Shown: positions 26,281 to 34,829 of the stretch, piece by piece
Numbering within the stretch: position 1 is the stretch's first letter
Layout: each line of letters starts with the position of its first letter
NCBI GenBank assembly: GCA_038204465.1
Contig: JBBRCX010000005.1
Location: forward strand, 23,313-87,312
Direction of reading: 5' to 3'
DNA length: 64,000 nt
Source: JBBRCX01 sp038204465
GTDB lineage: Bacteria > Planctomycetota > Phycisphaerae > Tepidisphaerales > Tepidisphaeraceae
Program-made: the position numbers and the translations under genes
Notes under the pieces: generated by a model
Seen by the model: the letters and a program-made list of their open reading frames with translations, nothing else
Database searches by the model: none
Told to the model about the DNA's origin: nothing

Positions 26281-26397
26281 TCTTCGTTCCCCCCGGGAGT
26301 TTGCGTTGCGGGAAAACGCCGCACGGCTTACGGTAAACGTCATCATCCGGCTACTATCATCGCCGTCCAGTCTACTTCAACGCCCGCGCACCCGCGG

Positions 26398-27519
26398 GTG
26401 AAATTCATGCGCTTTGAACCGTTGGGCGAAGGATCGATCGCACGCCGAACCGCCAGTGACGCCAGACCGGGCGCCGCAGGCCCGCGTCTCGTGTCGCTGC
26501 ACGACCGCAGGCTGCTCGCCACCTTCATGGTGCAATCGCGCCTCGGCATCAATGACTTCATGCCGGTGCGGGCGCGCTCCAGAGATGGCGGATGGACCTG
26601 GGCCGAGCCCAAGCCCCTCTGGCCCGACCTGGCCGATGAGTTTTCCCTCTTCGGCTCGATCAGCTCGGGGCCCGACGGGCAGGTGTACTTCTTCGGCGCC
26701 CGCACCCCGATTGACGAGCCGGGCGAATCGCTCTGGAGCGACGCGACCAAGGGGCTCAAGCAAAACGAATTGTTCTGGTCGCGCTCCAGGGACGCCGGGC
26801 GAAGCTGGAGCGCTCCGACGGTCATTCCCATGCCCTTTCCCGGATCGGCCGAGGCGCCCGGGCCGCTGTGCGTCACGCCCGGCGGGCGCTGGGTCGTCTG
26901 TTACAGCCCCTACAACACCTTCGACCCGCAGACGACCGTCGAGCGCAACGGAGTGATCGCGCTTCTCAGCGACGATCGCGGCCAGACCTGGTCGCACCGC
27001 TGGATGATGCGCTTTGAAGAACCCGATTCCGGCGGCGCCGAGGCGTGGGTGGTCGCGCTCGCCGACGGCAGGCTCCTTGCAACCAGTTGGCACACCGACC
27101 TCAGCGGCGCCGAGCGCGATTTCCCAAACGTGTATGCCCTGTCGAGCGACGAAGGATCGAGTTGGACGCCCACGCGCTCCACCGGCATCCTCGGGCAGAC
27201 CACCGCGCTCACCGCGCTCCCCGACGGGCGCGCCCTGTTCCTCCACACCCAACGGAAGCAGCACGCCGAGATCGGCATCTGGATGGCGCTGGTAAATCCG
27301 ACGCCCGACAATTTTGGCATCCTGCACCACCAACCCATCTGGCAGACGCCGACCGCGAACCGGGCCGGCCGCGAGGCGACCCACTCCGACTGGCAGCAGT
27401 TCAACTTCGGCGAGCCCGCCGCCATACTGCTCGACGACGGAGTTATCCTCATCGCGTTCTGGTACATCGACGAAGACAGCAGCGGCGTGAAATACGTCAA
27501 GGTGAAGATCGTGGATTAG
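26398..27519 (+). CDS. Sialidase-family (BNR/Asp-box) protein
   Basis: 373 residues from GTG 26398, or three fewer from ATG 26407; neither has a strong ribosome-binding site. A six-bladed beta-propeller is indicated by Asp-boxes SRDGGWTWAEP, SRDAGRSWSAP, SDDRGQTWSH and SSDEGSSWTP. No signal peptide, unlike secreted sialidases, so it may act on imported material or be a non-hydrolytic relative. The catalytic Arg triad cannot be assigned with certainty. It is followed 43 bases later by an aminotransferase. Confidence 0.85.
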   Translation: MKFMRFEPLGEGSIARRTASDARPGAAGPRLVSLHDRRLLATFMVQSRLGINDFMPVRARSRDGGWTWAEPKPLWPDLADEFSLFGSISSGPDGQVYFFGARTPIDEPGESLWSDATKGLKQNELFWSRSRDAGRSWSAPTVIPMPFPGSAEAPGPLCVTPGGRWVVCYSPYNTFDPQTTVERNGVIALLSDDRGQTWSHRWMMRFEEPDSGGAEAWVVALADGRLLATSWHTDLSGAERDFPNVYALSSDEGSSWTPTRSTGILGQTTALTALPDGRALFLHTQRKQHAEIGIWMALVNPTPDNFGILHHQPIWQTPTANRAGREATHSDWQQFNFGEPAAILLDDGVILIAFWYIDEDSSGVKYVKVKIVD

Positions 27520-27562
27520 GCCCTTCCCCCCGGAAAGAATCTGCAAGTTGCGGGAGCCGGAT

Positions 27563-28891
27563 ATGAAACTGACGGGTGAGACGATCGTCGCGGCTGCGAA
27601 TCAAGCCCGGAGCCTGCGCCGCTCCCAGGAACTTCTGAAACGCGCCCAGCAGGTGCTCCCGGTCGGCGCCCAGACATTCAGCAAGAGCCCGATGGTCTAC
27701 GTGCAGGGCGTCGCTCCGAACTTTGTGAATCGCGCCCAGGGCGCCTACGTCTGGGACGTCGACGGCAACCGCTACGTCGATCACGTCATGGGCCTCGGCG
27801 CCGTCACCCTCGGCCACGCCTACCCGGCGGTGAACGAAGCGGTGAAGGCCCAGATCGACGAAGGCTTCTGCTATTCGCTGCCGCACCCGCTGGAAGTGGA
27901 GGTGGCCGAGTTGCTGCGCGGCCTCATCCCGTGCGCCGAAATGGCGCGCTACGGCAAAAACGGCTCCGATGCGACGTCCGCCGCGGTGCGCCTCGCCCGG
28001 GCCTGCACCGGGCGCGACAAAATCCTGTGCAGCGGCTACCACGGCTGGCAGGATTGGTACATCGGCGCCACCACCCGCAACAAGGGCGTCCCGCAAGCCG
28101 TCCGCAACCTGACCACCGCATTCGCCTACAACGACCTTCCCGCGCTGCACAAGCTGTTCGATGACAATCGCGGCTCCGTCGCGTGCGTGATCATGGAGCC
28201 GCTCTGCTACACCGAGCCCAAGGAGGGATACCTGCAGGGCGTGAAGGAACTGTGCCGCCGGAACGGCGTGCTGCTCATCTTCGACGAAGTGCTTATCGGC
28301 TTCCGCATGAACCGCGGCGGCGCCCACAGTCTCTACGGCGTCGACCCCGACCTCGCCACCTTCGGCAAGGCGATGGCCAACGGCTTCCCCATGTCCGCCG
28401 TGGTCGGCCGCGCCGAAATCATGCGCCTCTTTGAAGAAGCCTTCTTCTCCTCAACCTTCGGCGGCGACACGATCGGCCTCTGTGCCTGCAAAGCGACCAT
28501 CGCTGAGATGGCCAAACACGAAGTAATCGCCCACATCGCGCGCATCGGCGATCGGCTCAAGCGCGAGACCAACCGCCTCGCCGCCGCCGCGGGCCTCACC
28601 GGCCGGGTCGAGTGCCTCGGCCCGGCGCCGTTGAACACCATCGCGTTCCGCGACGAAACCGGCGCCAGCTCGATGCTCCTCAAGTCGCTCTGGCAGCAGG
28701 AAGTCCTCAAGCGTGGCGTCCTGACCCTCGGCAACCACGCCCCAAGCTTCAGCCACGATGATGCCGCCGTGGAACAGACGCTTCGCGCCTATGTCGAAGC
28801 CTTCGAAATCCTCGCCGACGCCATCCGCAGGAACGACGTCGAGCAGCGCCTGGAAGGCCCCCCGATCCAGCCCGTTTTCCGGCAGGTCTAA
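27563..28891 (+). CDS. Class III PLP aminotransferase, glutamate-1-semialdehyde mutase-like
   Basis: 442 residues from ATG 27563 (GGGAG six bases upstream). Fold-type I signatures: YGKNGSDATSAAVRLARACT, the Asp in LLIFDEVLIGFR, and the PLP Lys in ATFGKAMANGFPMSAVVG. The closest well-known relatives are glutamate-1-semialdehyde 2,1-aminomutases and sugar or amino-acid aminotransferases. Its neighbour is a sialidase-like gene rather than heme genes, so a role in amino-sugar or unusual amino-acid metabolism is likelier than in heme synthesis. The C-terminus lies 60 bases from a convergent gene. Confidence 0.9.
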   Translation: MKLTGETIVAAANQARSLRRSQELLKRAQQVLPVGAQTFSKSPMVYVQGVAPNFVNRAQGAYVWDVDGNRYVDHVMGLGAVTLGHAYPAVNEAVKAQIDEGFCYSLPHPLEVEVAELLRGLIPCAEMARYGKNGSDATSAAVRLARACTGRDKILCSGYHGWQDWYIGATTRNKGVPQAVRNLTTAFAYNDLPALHKLFDDNRGSVACVIMEPLCYTEPKEGYLQGVKELCRRNGVLLIFDEVLIGFRMNRGGAHSLYGVDPDLATFGKAMANGFPMSAVVGRAEIMRLFEEAFFSSTFGGDTIGLCACKATIAEMAKHEVIAHIARIGDRLKRETNRLAAAAGLTGRVECLGPAPLNTIAFRDETGASSMLLKSLWQQEVLKRGVLTLGNHAPSFSHDDAAVEQTLRAYVEAFEILADAIRRNDVEQRLEGPPIQPVFRQV

Positions 28892-28951
28892 ATCGTGTCC
28901 AAAGCGCGGCGCATGACAGTTCCTTCTCCTGCCCGTCACAGTGGAATGCAG

Positions 28952-30115
28952 TTACTCCGGCAGTTCCACCCGCATGCGACAGGCGCGGATGTGCGTGACA
29001 TCGTTGACGATCGCGTAATACGTCATCAGGAATATCTGCTCATCGACCCGCACCAGCTCAGGCGTGCCGAAGGTGAAGCCGGGCAGGGCGTCCCAGATCT
29101 TTTCACCCGCGGCCGAGCCTTGCGCGTCGCGAAGCGGCCTGGCGGTGACCCGCTGCTCGCGCGCGCTCCAGAGTTCGAGCGGCGCATCGGCGTTCCAGGT
29201 TTCGCCGGCGTCGGCGGAGTACCAGATCCGATTGCCTTCGGGAGGCGTGCGGACGTTGCTCACCGCGAGCATCCGATGTGAATCGAGCGCCAGCGGCGCC
29301 ATGATCTGCCCGGCCACCCCCGTGCTCGCGGGCGCAGACCAGGTGCGCCCGCCATCGGAAGAGACGCAACGGACCGGCGAGAGGGTCTGTTCACTTCGCG
29401 TCTCAAACGCCCACATGATCATCACCATCCGGCCATCCGGTAGCATCGTGAGCCGCGGGTCGCCGTAGGAGACGAAGCCGCTGCGGTCGTGGGCGCACGA
29501 ATACAGCGGCGCGAAGGATTCGCCGCCGTCGCGGGAGATTGTTCCCAGGACCAGCTCTTCTTTCGCGTCCCCGGTCGCTTCGACCGGAAGAAAGAATGCT
29601 CCGCCGGGAAGCACCGCGGGGAGGGTGCCGACGTAATGGTCGCGCGGGGACGCAGGGAGCTCCCGCGGGTTTGGCGGCGCCCAACTCCTGCCGCCGTCGC
29701 TGCTGGAAGCAACATAAAACTGCTGGCGCAGCTGCCGGCCCTGCTCGCTGAAGATGAACGACTCGGTGTCGCTGGTCTCCACCGTTTTGAAAAGCGCCAA
29801 CGCCCGGCCCGGCTCAAGCTCGAAGACAACGCCCGCGTGCACCGATTCCGGGCCTCCATCCGGCGCCTCTCGTTTCATCCCATCGTAAATCACCACCGGC
29901 GGCAGCCAGCTCTGCCCACCATCGGTGGAACGGCTCACCAGCAGTATGCCGTCGCGCGAATGTTTTTCCTTGCCGGCGCGATAGGAGCACAGGATGTCGC
30001 CGCTCGCGAGCCGGCAGGTGAAGCAGTAGGCGCAGGTAGCGCCGTGGCGGGGATCGTGCAGATTGGTCGAGACGGGCTGGTCAATCAGGACCTCGATCCG
30101 CAGCGGTTCGTTCAT
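28952..30115 (-). CDS. Sialidase-family (Asp-box) protein
   Basis: 387 residues, no signal peptide. Five Asp-boxes are visible: RSTDGGQSW, SSSDGGRSWAPP, SRDGGESF, SSDGGRTWSAP and SADAGETWNA, giving a six-bladed propeller. Residues like Arg in CSYRAGKEKHSRDG and Glu/Tyr near the end (MTYYAIVND) may correspond to the sialidase centre, but this is not certain. The start lies one base from the end of the phosphotriesterase-like gene, so the two are co-transcribed and co-translated. Confidence 0.88.
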   Translation of the reverse strand: MNEPLRIEVLIDQPVSTNLHDPRHGATCAYCFTCRLASGDILCSYRAGKEKHSRDGILLVSRSTDGGQSWLPPVVIYDGMKREAPDGGPESVHAGVVFELEPGRALALFKTVETSDTESFIFSEQGRQLRQQFYVASSSDGGRSWAPPNPRELPASPRDHYVGTLPAVLPGGAFFLPVEATGDAKEELVLGTISRDGGESFAPLYSCAHDRSGFVSYGDPRLTMLPDGRMVMIMWAFETRSEQTLSPVRCVSSDGGRTWSAPASTGVAGQIMAPLALDSHRMLAVSNVRTPPEGNRIWYSADAGETWNADAPLELWSAREQRVTARPLRDAQGSAAGEKIWDALPGFTFGTPELVRVDEQIFLMTYYAIVNDVTHIRACRMRVELPE

Positions 30116-30116
30116 C

Positions 30117-31076
30117 TTAGTTTCCCGCGAGAAGGGCGTGCGGCGCGTCGACGAGCATCGATCGGATCTGGGTCTCGGTGACCCCCAATGCCCGCAGCCG
30201 CGGCAGGAATGATTCCCAGATGAATCCGTAACCGCGCCCGCCGTTGACGCGCAGCTGGGATTTGCGGCAGGTGTCGGTCGCGAGCAGCACCTGCTTTTCG
30301 TAGCCCAGCTTCACCAGCGCCGCGATCCGCTGGGCGCGCACCTCGTCCGGGGCAAGCTCGCTCCAGCCGATCATGTCGAAGGCGATGAAAGCGCCGCGCT
30401 CCAGCATCGGCAGGTAATAACTCAAGTCCTGCTCCGGATCGGCGTGCCAGTGGGCGTCGCAGTGCCCGATCGCGATGCGGCGCAGATCGGCCCCTGCGGC
30501 TTCGAAGACATCCAGCTGCGCATGCCCCGCCCGGCCCAGCGAAGCATGGGTGGTGATGCCGACGCCGGTTCGCTTCTGCGCGATTGCCGCCGCTTCGAAG
30601 ATGCGCTTCTCATGATCGCGCAGCCGATAACTTTCCGGCCTGGGCTCGGCCTCGTTATGGCTCGTGATCTCACCGAGGATCCCCGCGCGAACGCCCCCCG
30701 TGCCTTCTTCGATCTCGCGGATGAAATAATCGGCGATCGCCTGCCGGGAAGCGGCGTGCACCCACTGCGGATATGTCTCCTCCACGTAGAACGCGATGCC
30801 GCTGACCACCGGCACGCCCGATTTCCGGCTGATCTCGCGCAGCTTTACCGGATCGCGGCCGATCCCTTCGGGCGTGACCTCGATCACCGCGCCGCCGCCC
30901 ACAGCCCGCATCGCCTGCAGTTCCCGCGCCATCACCTCCACGTCCTGCAGCACGTTGTCGGCTTTCTTGGAGAAGAACTGGATGTTGAGGTAAAGGTGCT
31001 CGTGGGCCAGGGTCGGACCCAGAGTCTCAACGGCGGCAACGCCGGTGACAGTCGTGACGGTGCGCGGCAGCGGCAA
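30117..31076 (-). CDS. Phosphotriesterase-family hydrolase (lactonase-like)
   Basis: 319 residues. The binuclear metal set of the PTE branch of amidohydrolases is present: HEH (25-27, TLAHEHLYL), a Glu in ILGEITS where many members have carbamylated Lys, THASLG, GHCD and the Asp in LLATDTC. The Glu variant is known in lactonase-type PTE homologues. A sugar-lactone hydrolase fits the sugar-acid context better than organophosphate cleavage. It heads an operon with the sialidase-like gene and diverges from a PhyH gene. Confidence 0.88.
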   Translation of the reverse strand: MPLPRTVTTVTGVAAVETLGPTLAHEHLYLNIQFFSKKADNVLQDVEVMARELQAMRAVGGGAVIEVTPEGIGRDPVKLREISRKSGVPVVSGIAFYVEETYPQWVHAASRQAIADYFIREIEEGTGGVRAGILGEITSHNEAEPRPESYRLRDHEKRIFEAAAIAQKRTGVGITTHASLGRAGHAQLDVFEAAGADLRRIAIGHCDAHWHADPEQDLSYYLPMLERGAFIAFDMIGWSELAPDEVRAQRIAALVKLGYEKQVLLATDTCRKSQLRVNGGRGYGFIWESFLPRLRALGVTETQIRSMLVDAPHALLAGN

Positions 31077-31239
31077 TGGTTTCCTCGTTGCGGGAGAAGG
31101 CGCTTGAGAAAGTTAAACAATTCTTTACCGTAGTTCCAGTGCGATGGGCGGGGCTCCCCGTGGCGTGCCCCGGTATGATATAACCCTTCCGCGATATGGA
31201 TCGGGTGGTGGCTTTGCACGACCGTTCAGCGAGGGTTTC

Positions 31240-32010
31240 ATGAGTCTGATCAGCGAGAAGCAGGTCCAACAATTCCGCGATGAGGGCTATTTCCTTACCG
31301 ACGTGATGTGGGACAAGCCGGTGCTCGATGAGATTGCGGCCGAGTTTGACCGCCTGCACGCCGAGACGATCAAGACCGCCGAGACCGGAGGAAACAAGAC
31401 GCAGATCGAATTGGCGCGGCATCGGCCTTTCATCGGTCAGGTGCACATGGTCAGCCCGCCGTGCGAGCGTTTCATCCGCTCGCCGATCTACCTCGAGGCA
31501 TGCGCCAGATTCATCGGGCCCAGCGCCGACCTCTATTACAACCAGGCGGTCATCAAGCCCCCGGAAAAGGGCGGCAGCTTCGCGTGGCACCAGGACTCCG
31601 GCTACCAGGAAACCAAGCCCCTGCAATACATCACCTGCTGGACCGCGATCTCGCGCACGTTCGTGGGGAACGGCTGCATCTGGATCATCCCCGGCTCGCA
31701 CCAGCGCGGGCTGATCAAGCATGCGTGGGACGAGAAGGATTCAGCGAAGAAGCCGGCCCTGGAAAACGAGGACGGTGCGATCCCGGTGGAGATGAAGGCG
31801 GGGCAGGTGGCGATCTTCACCTCGCTGCTCCTGCACAAGAGCGGCGCCAATACCTCCAACGAAATCCGCCGCGGATACGTCCCTCAGTACCATCATCCCG
31901 ACGCGATCAACGCGCAATCGGGCAAGCGGTGGGGCGACCTCTACCCCGTCCTCCGCGAGGGCAAGCCCGTCCAGCCGCCGCTAAAGCCCGGCTATTACGC
32001 ACAGAACTGA
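31240..32010 (+). CDS. Phytanoyl-CoA dioxygenase (PhyH)-family protein
   Basis: 256 residues from ATG 31240, with GAGGG just upstream. The Fe(II) facial triad is HxD in AWHQDSGY and the distal His in LLLHKSGANTS; the 2-oxoglutarate Arg is in NEIRRGYVPQ. The double-stranded beta-helix core is complete. PhyH enzymes hydroxylate small molecules using O2 and 2-oxoglutarate. The substrate is unknown; the following gene is a DHDPS-type aldolase. A TATGATATAAC element at ~31172-31182 could be part of its promoter, facing away from the phosphotriesterase operon. Confidence 0.9.
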   Translation: MSLISEKQVQQFRDEGYFLTDVMWDKPVLDEIAAEFDRLHAETIKTAETGGNKTQIELARHRPFIGQVHMVSPPCERFIRSPIYLEACARFIGPSADLYYNQAVIKPPEKGGSFAWHQDSGYQETKPLQYITCWTAISRTFVGNGCIWIIPGSHQRGLIKHAWDEKDSAKKPALENEDGAIPVEMKAGQVAIFTSLLLHKSGANTSNEIRRGYVPQYHHPDAINAQSGKRWGDLYPVLREGKPVQPPLKPGYYAQN

Positions 32011-32024
32011 GGCGGGAAAGAATC

Positions 32025-32936
32025 TTGGACAAGCAAGAGATCCGCGCCCACCTGACCGGCCCCATCGACTCCGTGCGCACGCCGTTCCAGCGTGACGGCA
32101 GCGTTGACTTTGATGGACTGCGCAACGTGATCGAGTTCGATCTCGCCGCCGGAAGCAAGACGATCCTGCTCACCGTCGGCGACAGCCATTACATCTGCCT
32201 GTCTGACGAGGAGATCGCCCAGATCACGCGCGTGACCGTCGAGCAGACGCGCGGCCGGGGCATGGTCGTGGCGGCCGACCGGTTCCATGCGACCGATCGA
32301 GCAGTCGCCTTCGCCCGTTTCGCCCGCGAGGCGGGCGCGGATGTGGTGATGTGCCTGCCGCCGGACTGGGGAGGATCTTGTACTCCGCAGACGCTGGCGG
32401 AACATTACCTCGAGGTGGCCCGGGTGATGCCGGTCATGATCGTCACCGGCGTTTTCATTCCGCGCGGCAGCGCGTTCGCCCTTGAGACGATCAAGCGCGC
32501 ATTGGACGGGAGCGAGAACGTCGTCGCGATCAAGGACGACATGTGCGGCGACTTCGCCCGCCGCCTATGCCTCCTCGCCCACGAGCGCTGCGCCGTCTTC
32601 GCGGGCGGCACCAAAGAGAATCACATGAACATGCTGCCGTACGGCGTGGACGGCTACCTCTCGACCTTCATCACCTTCAAGCCCGACGTCGCCCACCGCT
32701 ATTGGCGCGCCTGCGAGGCGAACGACCTGCCGGCGGCGCGCGGGGTCATCCGCGATCTCGACATGCCACTGTTCGACTACGTCCTCAAGGTGCAGGGGGG
32801 CTTTGACGCCGCGATGCACGCCCTGCAGGAAATCTATGGCATCGCCGGCCGATGGCGGCGCAAGCCGTACTACTCGTTCAACGATGCGGAGATGGAGCAG
32901 TTTCGCTCGTTCCTGCGCGGGCTGGGGCTGCTCTAA
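32025..32936 (+). CDS. Dihydrodipicolinate synthase-family protein
   Basis: 303 residues from TTG 32025, the best-placed start after the PhyH stop (GGAAAG upstream); no ATG is available at the family start. LTGPIDSVRTPFQRDGSVDF opens the barrel as in DHDPS proteins. The conserved GGTTGE is here VGDSHYIC, and the Lys of VVAIKDDMCGDF is the likely Schiff-base residue. The changed signature suggests a divergent aldolase or dehydratase. It sits between a PhyH dioxygenase and a formylglycine-type enzyme in one operon. Confidence 0.85.
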   Translation: MDKQEIRAHLTGPIDSVRTPFQRDGSVDFDGLRNVIEFDLAAGSKTILLTVGDSHYICLSDEEIAQITRVTVEQTRGRGMVVAADRFHATDRAVAFARFAREAGADVVMCLPPDWGGSCTPQTLAEHYLEVARVMPVMIVTGVFIPRGSAFALETIKRALDGSENVVAIKDDMCGDFARRLCLLAHERCAVFAGGTKENHMNMLPYGVDGYLSTFITFKPDVAHRYWRACEANDLPAARGVIRDLDMPLFDYVLKVQGGFDAAMHALQEIYGIAGRWRRKPYYSFNDAEMEQFRSFLRGLGLL

Positions 32937-32971
32937 CTCGGCTGCGCGAGCAGCTTCGACAGGATCACGCC

Positions 32972-33688
32972 ATGCTGGTCGAACCGCAGATCGCGACCAT
33001 TCCCGCCGGACCCGTGCGCATGGGCGTGCCGGAATTTCCGCAGGGCGCGAAGCTGCACCGCTGGGAGAGCCGGGAAGTGAACGTGCCGGCCTTCGGCATC
33101 GCCAGGCACGCGGTGACGGTCGGCGAGTATCTCGCCTTCGCGGATGCGACGCGCTACGCGATAGCGCCGGAGATCCGCACCGACCCGAGGTTCAGGGATC
33201 CGAAGGCACCGGTCGCCTACACCAGTTGGATCGATGCCGTCCGCTACGCGCAGTGGCTCTCGCGTCAAACCGGCAAACCCTACCGGCTGGTGCGCGATGC
33301 CGAGTATGAGAAAGCCGCGCGGGGCGGCGCCGCCGGGAAGCGTTACCCATGGGGCGATGAATCTCCCGACCAAAGGGCCGACTGGAACAACCCCGCCGGG
33401 AGCCCGCGGCCCGTCGGCTCCTACGCTCCCAACGGCTACGGCGTTCACGACATGGCCGGCTCGATGTGGTGTTGGTGCGAGGAGTGCTACGACGAGGTTG
33501 CCACCTCAGACAAGGCGCGGATGGTCTACGACGACACGCAGATCAAGGACGTGCGCCTCAATCCCGTGTGCCGGGGAGGCTCGTTCAAAACCGCCGACCC
33601 CACCGTCCTCTGGTGCGCCTTCCGCCACGAAGACCCCGTCGACGGCCGCTTCGACTGCATCGGCTTCCGACTGGCGATGAGCGTCTGA
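32972..33688 (+). CDS. SUMF1/EgtB/formylglycine-generating-type domain protein
   Basis: 238 residues from ATG 32972 (AGGA seven bases upstream). FGE-fold hallmarks: IPAGPVRMGVPEF, TVGEYLAFADA, YRLVRDAEYEKAARGG, YPWGDESPD, GVHDMAGSMWCW, CRGGSF and GFRLAM. The C-terminal region has one Cys in LWCAFRHE and one in FDCIGF rather than the classical close pair, so true sulfatase-activating activity is doubtful; other members are hydroxylases or structural. A sulfatase with a CxPxR motif is encoded 2.8 kb away, but not in this operon. Confidence 0.85.
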   Translation: MLVEPQIATIPAGPVRMGVPEFPQGAKLHRWESREVNVPAFGIARHAVTVGEYLAFADATRYAIAPEIRTDPRFRDPKAPVAYTSWIDAVRYAQWLSRQTGKPYRLVRDAEYEKAARGGAAGKRYPWGDESPDQRADWNNPAGSPRPVGSYAPNGYGVHDMAGSMWCWCEECYDEVATSDKARMVYDDTQIKDVRLNPVCRGGSFKTADPTVLWCAFRHEDPVDGRFDCIGFRLAMSV

Positions 33689-34025
33689 AAAAGTCTAACC
33701 GCGCGTCGCGATATCGCAGACGAAACACGGAGTCACGAAGTCACGAGGAATACCAGCGCAGCAGATTAAACGCGAAGGCGCGAAGACAGCAGATTAAACG
33801 CGAAGACGCGAAGACTTAAAGCCACGAAGAAATTGAAATACGACGGCACGAAGAACGCGAAGCAGAAGAACCAGATGCCTATAAAGCATTGCTATCAAAT
33901 AAAGTCAAAGTCCAAGGTCATTTCCGTACTAATTCAGCCTGCTCCTCTTCGCGCCTTCGCCGCTTGGCGGTAATTTTGTCCCTCGTCTTTCTCTGTGAAG
34001 TCTTCGAGTTAAGAATCCTTCTGAC
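33689..34025. other. AT-richer intergenic region with degenerate repeats
   Basis: No gene supported. It holds a 28-base tandem duplication and many ACGAAG/GCGAAG repeats, then near 33950 their complement (CTTCGCGCCTTCGCCGCTTG). Both flanking genes converge here. Confidence 0.6.
33760..33815. repeat. Two tandem 28-base repeats
   Basis: AGCAGATTAAACGCGAAGGC-CGCGAAGAC type unit, twice, differing at one base (GGC versus GAC). Similar GCGAAG words continue on both sides, typical of degenerate dispersed repeats. Confidence 0.8.
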
Positions 34026-34802
34026 TCATTTCGCGGTGTATCCGCCATCGACCGGGATGTTTGTTCCCGTGATGTACGCCGAGGCGTCGGACGCGAGAAA
34101 GACGATCACGCCCTTCAGGTCGTTCTTATTCGCCATTCTTCCAAGGAACGTGCGGGCGTTGTATCGCGGCGTGAAGACTTCGCCCTGGTTGAAGGAGAAG
34201 CCGCCGGGCGCGATCGCGTTGACGCGGACGCCGCGCGGGCCGAGCCTTGCGGCGGCGTAGCGGGTGAGCTGGACCATCCCGCCCTTGTGGAAGAAGTAGT
34301 CGGGCGGCGCATCCCACGTTGTGCCTTCATAGAGTGTGAAGTCGGGGCCGACCATTCCCTGGATCGATCCGATGTTGATGATGCTGCCGCGCCCGCGAGC
34401 GGCCATGTGGTTGCCGAAGGCGTGAGTCATCATGAAGATGCCCGTCGCGTTCACCTCCATGCTCCGCGCGAAGCCCGCCGCCCCCGAGTCCCAGTTGGCC
34501 ATGCACCGCAGGACAGCATTGTTCACCAGCACATCGACGCCGCCCGCGCGTTCAATCACTCCCTTCAACAGTGCATTGACCGATGTCTCGCTTGCCTGGT
34601 CGAGCGGCAGCGCCGTTACATCGAGCCCCGCGTCGCGGAACGCTTTCGCCTGCCCTTCGAGCTTCTCAAGGTCGCGGCTGGCCATGAATGTTTTCGCCCC
34701 GGCTTCCGCCAGCGCTTCGGCGATCTGTCTGCCGAAAAGCCCGGCGCCGCCGGTCACGACCGCCACCTTGCCGTCGAGCCGAAATTGATCGAGCACCTTC
34801 AT
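34026..34802 (-). CDS. Short-chain dehydrogenase/reductase
   Basis: 258 residues from ATG 34802 (AGAGGAAA ~9 bases upstream); an upstream in-frame start at 34826 would leave a stray MKSERKRS leader. Cofactor motif VVTGGAGLFGRQIAEAL, NNAV at the end of beta-4, catalytic Ser in INIGSIQG, and a Tyr/Lys pair in YFFHKGG after an unusual insertion (FTLYEGTTWDAPPD). The C-terminus GTNIPVDGGYTAK is standard. The family oxidises hydroxyls on sugars and related molecules. It follows the Gfo/Idh gene by 27 bases, forming a two-gene sugar-oxidation operon. Confidence 0.9.
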   Translation of the reverse strand: MKVLDQFRLDGKVAVVTGGAGLFGRQIAEALAEAGAKTFMASRDLEKLEGQAKAFRDAGLDVTALPLDQASETSVNALLKGVIERAGGVDVLVNNAVLRCMANWDSGAAGFARSMEVNATGIFMMTHAFGNHMAARGRGSIINIGSIQGMVGPDFTLYEGTTWDAPPDYFFHKGGMVQLTRYAAARLGPRGVRVNAIAPGGFSFNQGEVFTPRYNARTFLGRMANKNDLKGVIVFLASDASAYITGTNIPVDGGYTAK

Positions 34803-34829
34803 CGAGCGTTTCCTCTCTGACTTCAAACA

